A stretch of 16,614 bases of DNA from Aquamicrobium sp. (GTDB lineage Bacteria > Pseudomonadota > Alphaproteobacteria > Rhizobiales > Rhizobiaceae), in NCBI GenBank assembly GCA_014860725.1, contig JACZJD010000331.1, forward strand, positions 1-16,614, read 5' to 3'. The position numbers and the translations under genes are program-made. Numbering within the stretch: the stretch's first letter is position 1; the number at the start of each line of letters is the position of its first letter. The notes below the pieces were generated by a model. It did not search any database and was not told the DNA's origin. It saw only the letters and a list, made by a program, of their open reading frames with translations. This document shows positions 14,188 through 16,614 of the stretch, in pieces.

Positions 14188-15050
14188 TCGGTTCTCCCTT
14201 CACCGAAAAAGCCACGGGGCCAGTTGATGAGCATGGCCATGACGAGGATGAACAGCACCATCAGGGCCATCTGCCCGCCGAAATAGCCCTCGCCGAACAC
14301 GATGATCAGCCCGACGACATAGGCCGCGACGACGGCGCCGCGCAGGCTGCCCAGCCCGCCGAGAATGACGGTCATGAAAGCGAGGATGAGGATCTTGTCG
14401 CCGACGGTCGCGTAGGCCGTGAAGATGGGCGCGGCCGCGACGCCGGAGACGGCCGCGAGCGCGGCGCTGACGCCGACCACGGAGTGCATCAGCACCTCGC
14501 GGTTGATGCCGAGGCAGGCCCCCATCTCGGGATCGTCGTTGGCGGCCCGCACCCGCAGGCCCCAGTCCGAATTCTTGAGGAACAGGAAGAGGCTCACGGC
14601 CAGCACCACGGCGAGCAGCGACACGAACAGGCGATAGACCGGCAGCGTGAAGCCGAAGAGCCGGACCGCGCCTTCGAGCACGCTCGGGATCGGCATCATC
14701 TGCACGTGCCGGCCGCCCATCTCGTAGAGGACGCCGGTGATCAGCAGGGCGAGCCCGAAGGTCAGCAGCAGGCTGTCCACCATCGGCCGGTCGCGGATCC
14801 GCGCCAGGATCGCCCAGTCGAGCAGCGCGCCGATGAGACCGACGGCCACCGGCGTCACCACGAGCGTCGCCCACAGCGGGAGGCCCTGGCCGGCAAGCCA
14901 GACCCCGAGCATCGCGCCGATGCTGAACAGCGCGCCATGGGCGAAATTCACGATACGTCCGACGCCGTAGATCAGCGTCAAGCCGAGGCTGAACAGCAGC
15001 AATACTGATCCCAGCACGATGCCGTTCAGTGCCAGCGATACGGCCAGCAT
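14184..15050 (-). CDS. livH: Branched-chain-type ABC transporter permease LivH
   Basis: Inner-membrane permease, 288 residues, first gene of the long operon. The hallmark GRIVNFAHGALFSIGAMLG (31-49) follows two hydrophobic stretches. The ATPase-docking segment reads WGLRVRAANDDPEMGACLGIN, and FMTVILGGLGSLRGAVVAAYVVG is the conserved late helix pair. The ATG at 15050 is preceded by GGGAGGAGGAGCTC, a near-perfect ribosome site, and no credible coding sequence lies upstream on this strand. The promoter should therefore lie in the divergent intergenic region. The stop overlaps livM as ATGA. Like the binding protein, it belongs to a family moving amino acids, amides, aromatic acids or short-chain acids. 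Confidence 0.96.
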   Translation of the reverse strand: MLAVSLALNGIVLGSVLLLFSLGLTLIYGVGRIVNFAHGALFSIGAMLGVWLAGQGLPLWATLVVTPVAVGLIGALLDWAILARIRDRPMVDSLLLTFGLALLITGVLYEMGGRHVQMMPIPSVLEGAVRLFGFTLPVYRLFVSLLAVVLAVSLFLFLKNSDWGLRVRAANDDPEMGACLGINREVLMHSVVGVSAALAAVSGVAAAPIFTAYATVGDKILILAFMTVILGGLGSLRGAVVAAYVVGLIIVFGEGYFGGQMALMVLFILVMAMLINWPRGFFGEGRTE

Positions 15051-15489
15051 GAGCTCCTCCTCCCAGAGTTATGTTCCCCTCACCCTGCGGCAAGGTTTTT
15101 GTATCTTTGTCCTCTTGTCAACAATTAAAATGTTTAAAAGATCAGGATCGTGCTCGGTCCGAGCCCCCGAAGGGCCTCCGACAGGGTAAGGGCCGGGCGG
15201 AAACGGCCCACCAAATCCATGGTGCGTCGGCACGGCCTGTCTCTTGCCACACAGGCGGAGGACGATGCTCACGGACGTGGCCGGGAGGGTTCGCGACTCT
15301 CGCCATGTCGCGACGACCCGTGACGCGCTTCGCGCGGTCGAACAACCTCGGGCTGGATATGTCCGCCGCGGCCTTCGCCCCAGCGGCGTAGGCAATCGTT
15401 CTATTTTTCCGAACGAACCGACCATAAAAATGCGTTGGAACAGCGCATGGGAGCATGTGATTTCTCTTCGGCCTTTCGAGGAGGGTCAC
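15051..15489. other. Divergent intergenic region between livH and the yeiH-like gene
   Basis: About 440 bases with no convincing gene; both strands have open readings but they are Arg/Pro-rich and lack ribosome sites. It must hold the promoters for both flanking units. An AT-rich patch at 15096-15140 stands out. It holds TTGTCAACAA (15115-15124) and, beside it, a 13-base palindrome GCTCGGTCCGAGC (15152-15164). A second AT-rich patch at 15397-15430 (CTATTTTTCC ... CATAAAAATG) is a likely promoter zone for the rightward gene. A one-mismatch FadR-type site, CGGTCGAACAA, is at 15335-15345. Confidence 0.55.
15115..15124. promoter_or_regulatory. Candidate GntR operator upstream of livH
   Basis: TTGTCAACAA is an inverted repeat, TTGT-N2-ACAA, the same core layout as the Bacillus subtilis GntR operator. 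It is 65 bases before livH. The minus strand also reads TTGACA here (15116-15121), a possible -35 box, but no good -10 follows at normal spacing. It is a likely target for the operon's own GntR protein, by inference only. Confidence 0.4.
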
Positions 15490-16545
15490 ATGAACGCATC
15501 TCCGCCCGGACCGGGGTCCGGTCCGGCGCTCCCGACATCGCTGGACGATCTGGCGCCGTTGCCGGGACGCCAACGCGGAATCTGGCCCGGCCTCGTTCTC
15601 ACCGGCACGATCACGGCGGCCGCGTTCTCGCTGCGGGAGCTGCCCGGCGCGGCGATGCTCAGCCCGATGATCCTCGCGGTGCTGGCGGGCATGGTCTTCG
15701 CCAACGTCCTGGGGCGGCAGCCGCAGGCGCGGGCCGGCCTGGCCTTCAGCCAGCACACCCTGCTCCGGCTGGGGATCGTGCTTCTCGGCTTCCAGCTCAC
15801 GGCCGGCCAGGTGCTGACGTTCGGCGGGGGCGGTCTCGCCATCGTGGCTTCGGCCCTCGCGGCCACCTTCGTCTTCACGCTGGCGCTCGGCAGGCTGCTC
15901 GGCATCGACGCCGGGCTGGTCAGGCTGATCGCCGCCGGCACGTCGATCTGCGGCGCCTCCGCGATCGTCGCGACCAACGCCGTGGCGAGGGTGCGCGAGG
16001 AGGACGTCGCCTATGCCGTGGCCGCGATCACCCTGTTCGGCACCGCGGCGATGCTGGCCTATCCGCTGCTCGCTCCGGTGCTTGGCCTCGATCCGTACAG
16101 CTTCGGCATCTGGGCGGGCGCATCGATCCACGAGGTGGCGCAGGTGGTGGGCGCGGGCTTCCAGCTCGGCGAAGCCGCGGGCGAAGCCGGCGTCGTGGCC
16201 AAGCTCGCGCGCGTGGCGATGCTGGCCCCGATGGTGATTCTCCTCGGCATGGCCGCTCGGCGCGACGCATCCGCCGCGTCGCCGGCGCGGCCGCCGGTGC
16301 CGTGGTTCGTCCTCGGCTTCATCGCCGTCGTCGCGCTCAACAGCGCCGTCGACCTTCCTGCCGGGATGCGCGATGGGGCGAGTCTCGCCGCGACGCTCCT
16401 GCTGACGCTCGGCCTCGCGGCGGTCGGGCTGCAGACCGACATATCCGCCCTCCGGTCGCGCGGCCTTGCGCCTCTGCTGCTGGCGCTCGCCGCCTCGCTG
16501 TTCATCGCCTGTATCAGCCTGGCGCTCGTGAAGCTGCTTGGCTAG
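15490..16545 (+). CDS. yeiH: YeiH/UPF0324-family putative sulfate exporter
   Basis: Integral membrane protein of 351 residues in the UPF0324 (Cons_hypoth698) family, often annotated as a putative sulfate exporter; relatives occur in sulfonate (taurine, sulfoacetate) degradation clusters. Family motifs are clear: [14 protein letters not shown] (91-104), [16 protein letters not shown] (148-163) and [20 protein letters not shown] (205-224), with about ten membrane segments after a 30-residue polar N-terminus. GAGGAGGGTCAC lies just before the ATG at 15490, which decides the start over an in-frame ATG at 15430 and longer readings to 15244. It is transcribed away from the liv operon. The export role is a family annotation with limited direct proof. 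Its neighbour position raises the possibility that the operon's substrate contains sulfur. Confidence 0.9.
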   Translation: MNASPPGPGSGPALPTSLDDLAPLPGRQRGIWPGLVLTGTITAAAFSLRELPGAAMLSPMILAVLAGMVFANVLGRQPQARAGLAFSQHTLLRLGIVLLGFQLTAGQVLTFGGGGLAIVASALAATFVFTLALGRLLGIDAGLVRLIAAGTSICGASAIVATNAVARVREEDVAYAVAAITLFGTAAMLAYPLLAPVLGLDPYSFGIWAGASIHEVAQVVGAGFQLGEAAGEAGVVAKLARVAMLAPMVILLGMAARRDASAASPARPPVPWFVLGFIAVVALNSAVDLPAGMRDGASLAATLLLTLGLAAVGLQTDISALRSRGLAPLLLALAASLFIACISLALVKLLG

Positions 16546-16614
16546 CCGGCCTTTGCGCGATATCGCTGACAGCGGGGCACGACCAGGCGGGAAGCCGGAC
16601 GCGACGGTATGAGA

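Noticed and set aside
15071..15391. Possible 106-codon plus-strand gene in the divergent region
   Set aside because: No ribosome site before the ATG, and it covers the AT-rich promoter-like island. Composition is not protein-like.
15069..15425. Possible 118-codon minus-strand gene upstream of livH
   Set aside because: No ribosome site, Arg/Pro/Gly/Thr-rich without a domain, and it would occupy the whole candidate promoter region of livH.
16564..16574. Small inverted repeat CGCTG-A-CAGCG after the yeiH-like gene as a terminator
   Set aside because: Only a 5-bp stem with a one-base centre and no T-run; it cannot form a normal terminator hairpin.

Overview
The window is G+C-rich DNA with tightly packed, co-directional genes. 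Translationally coupled ATGA overlaps, a branched-chain-type (Liv) ABC transporter, a tripartite tricarboxylate (TTT) transporter and a FadR-type GntR regulator together suggest a proteobacterium, most likely an alphaproteobacterium. That placement is an inference from gene content and composition; the window has no marker gene.

Layout, left to right. Positions 1-1944 (minus strand) hold a TTT uptake operon, tctC-tctB-tctA, with tctA cut by the window edge. Positions 1945-2440 are non-coding. They hold the probable tctC promoter with stacked operator-like palindromes, a perfect 10-bp hairpin in the leader, and a palindrome-dense stretch with a candidate terminator for the next operon. Positions 2441-15050 (minus strand) hold twelve genes that read as one catabolic operon. 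In transcription order they are livH, livM, livG, livF, an enoyl-CoA hydratase-like gene without the usual catalytic glutamates, an NDP-forming acyl-CoA synthetase, a GntR regulator, a periplasmic amino-acid/amide-type binding protein, an MFS transporter, an enoyl-CoA hydratase with both catalytic glutamates, a second MFS transporter, and an AcuI-type acrylyl-CoA reductase. Five junctions are 4-base ATGA overlaps. Positions 15051-15489 are a divergent intergenic region with an AT-rich patch and a GntR-like operator. Positions 15490-16545 (plus strand) encode a YeiH/UPF0324-family putative sulfate exporter.

How the genes may work together. The binding protein and LivHMGF, perhaps with the two MFS proteins, import a small carboxylate or amino-acid-like compound. 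The ADP-forming ligase makes its CoA thioester, the crotonases hydrate, eliminate or isomerise it, and AcuI reduces acryloyl-CoA to propionyl-CoA. The embedded GntR protein probably regulates the set. An acid-CoA ligase, crotonases and an acryloyl-CoA reductase beside a putative sulfate/sulfite exporter make an organosulfur C3 acid (for example DMSP or 3-sulfopropionate) an attractive but unproven substrate. Phenylpropanoid-type acids are the main alternative. No rRNA, tRNA, IS element or CRISPR array was seen.
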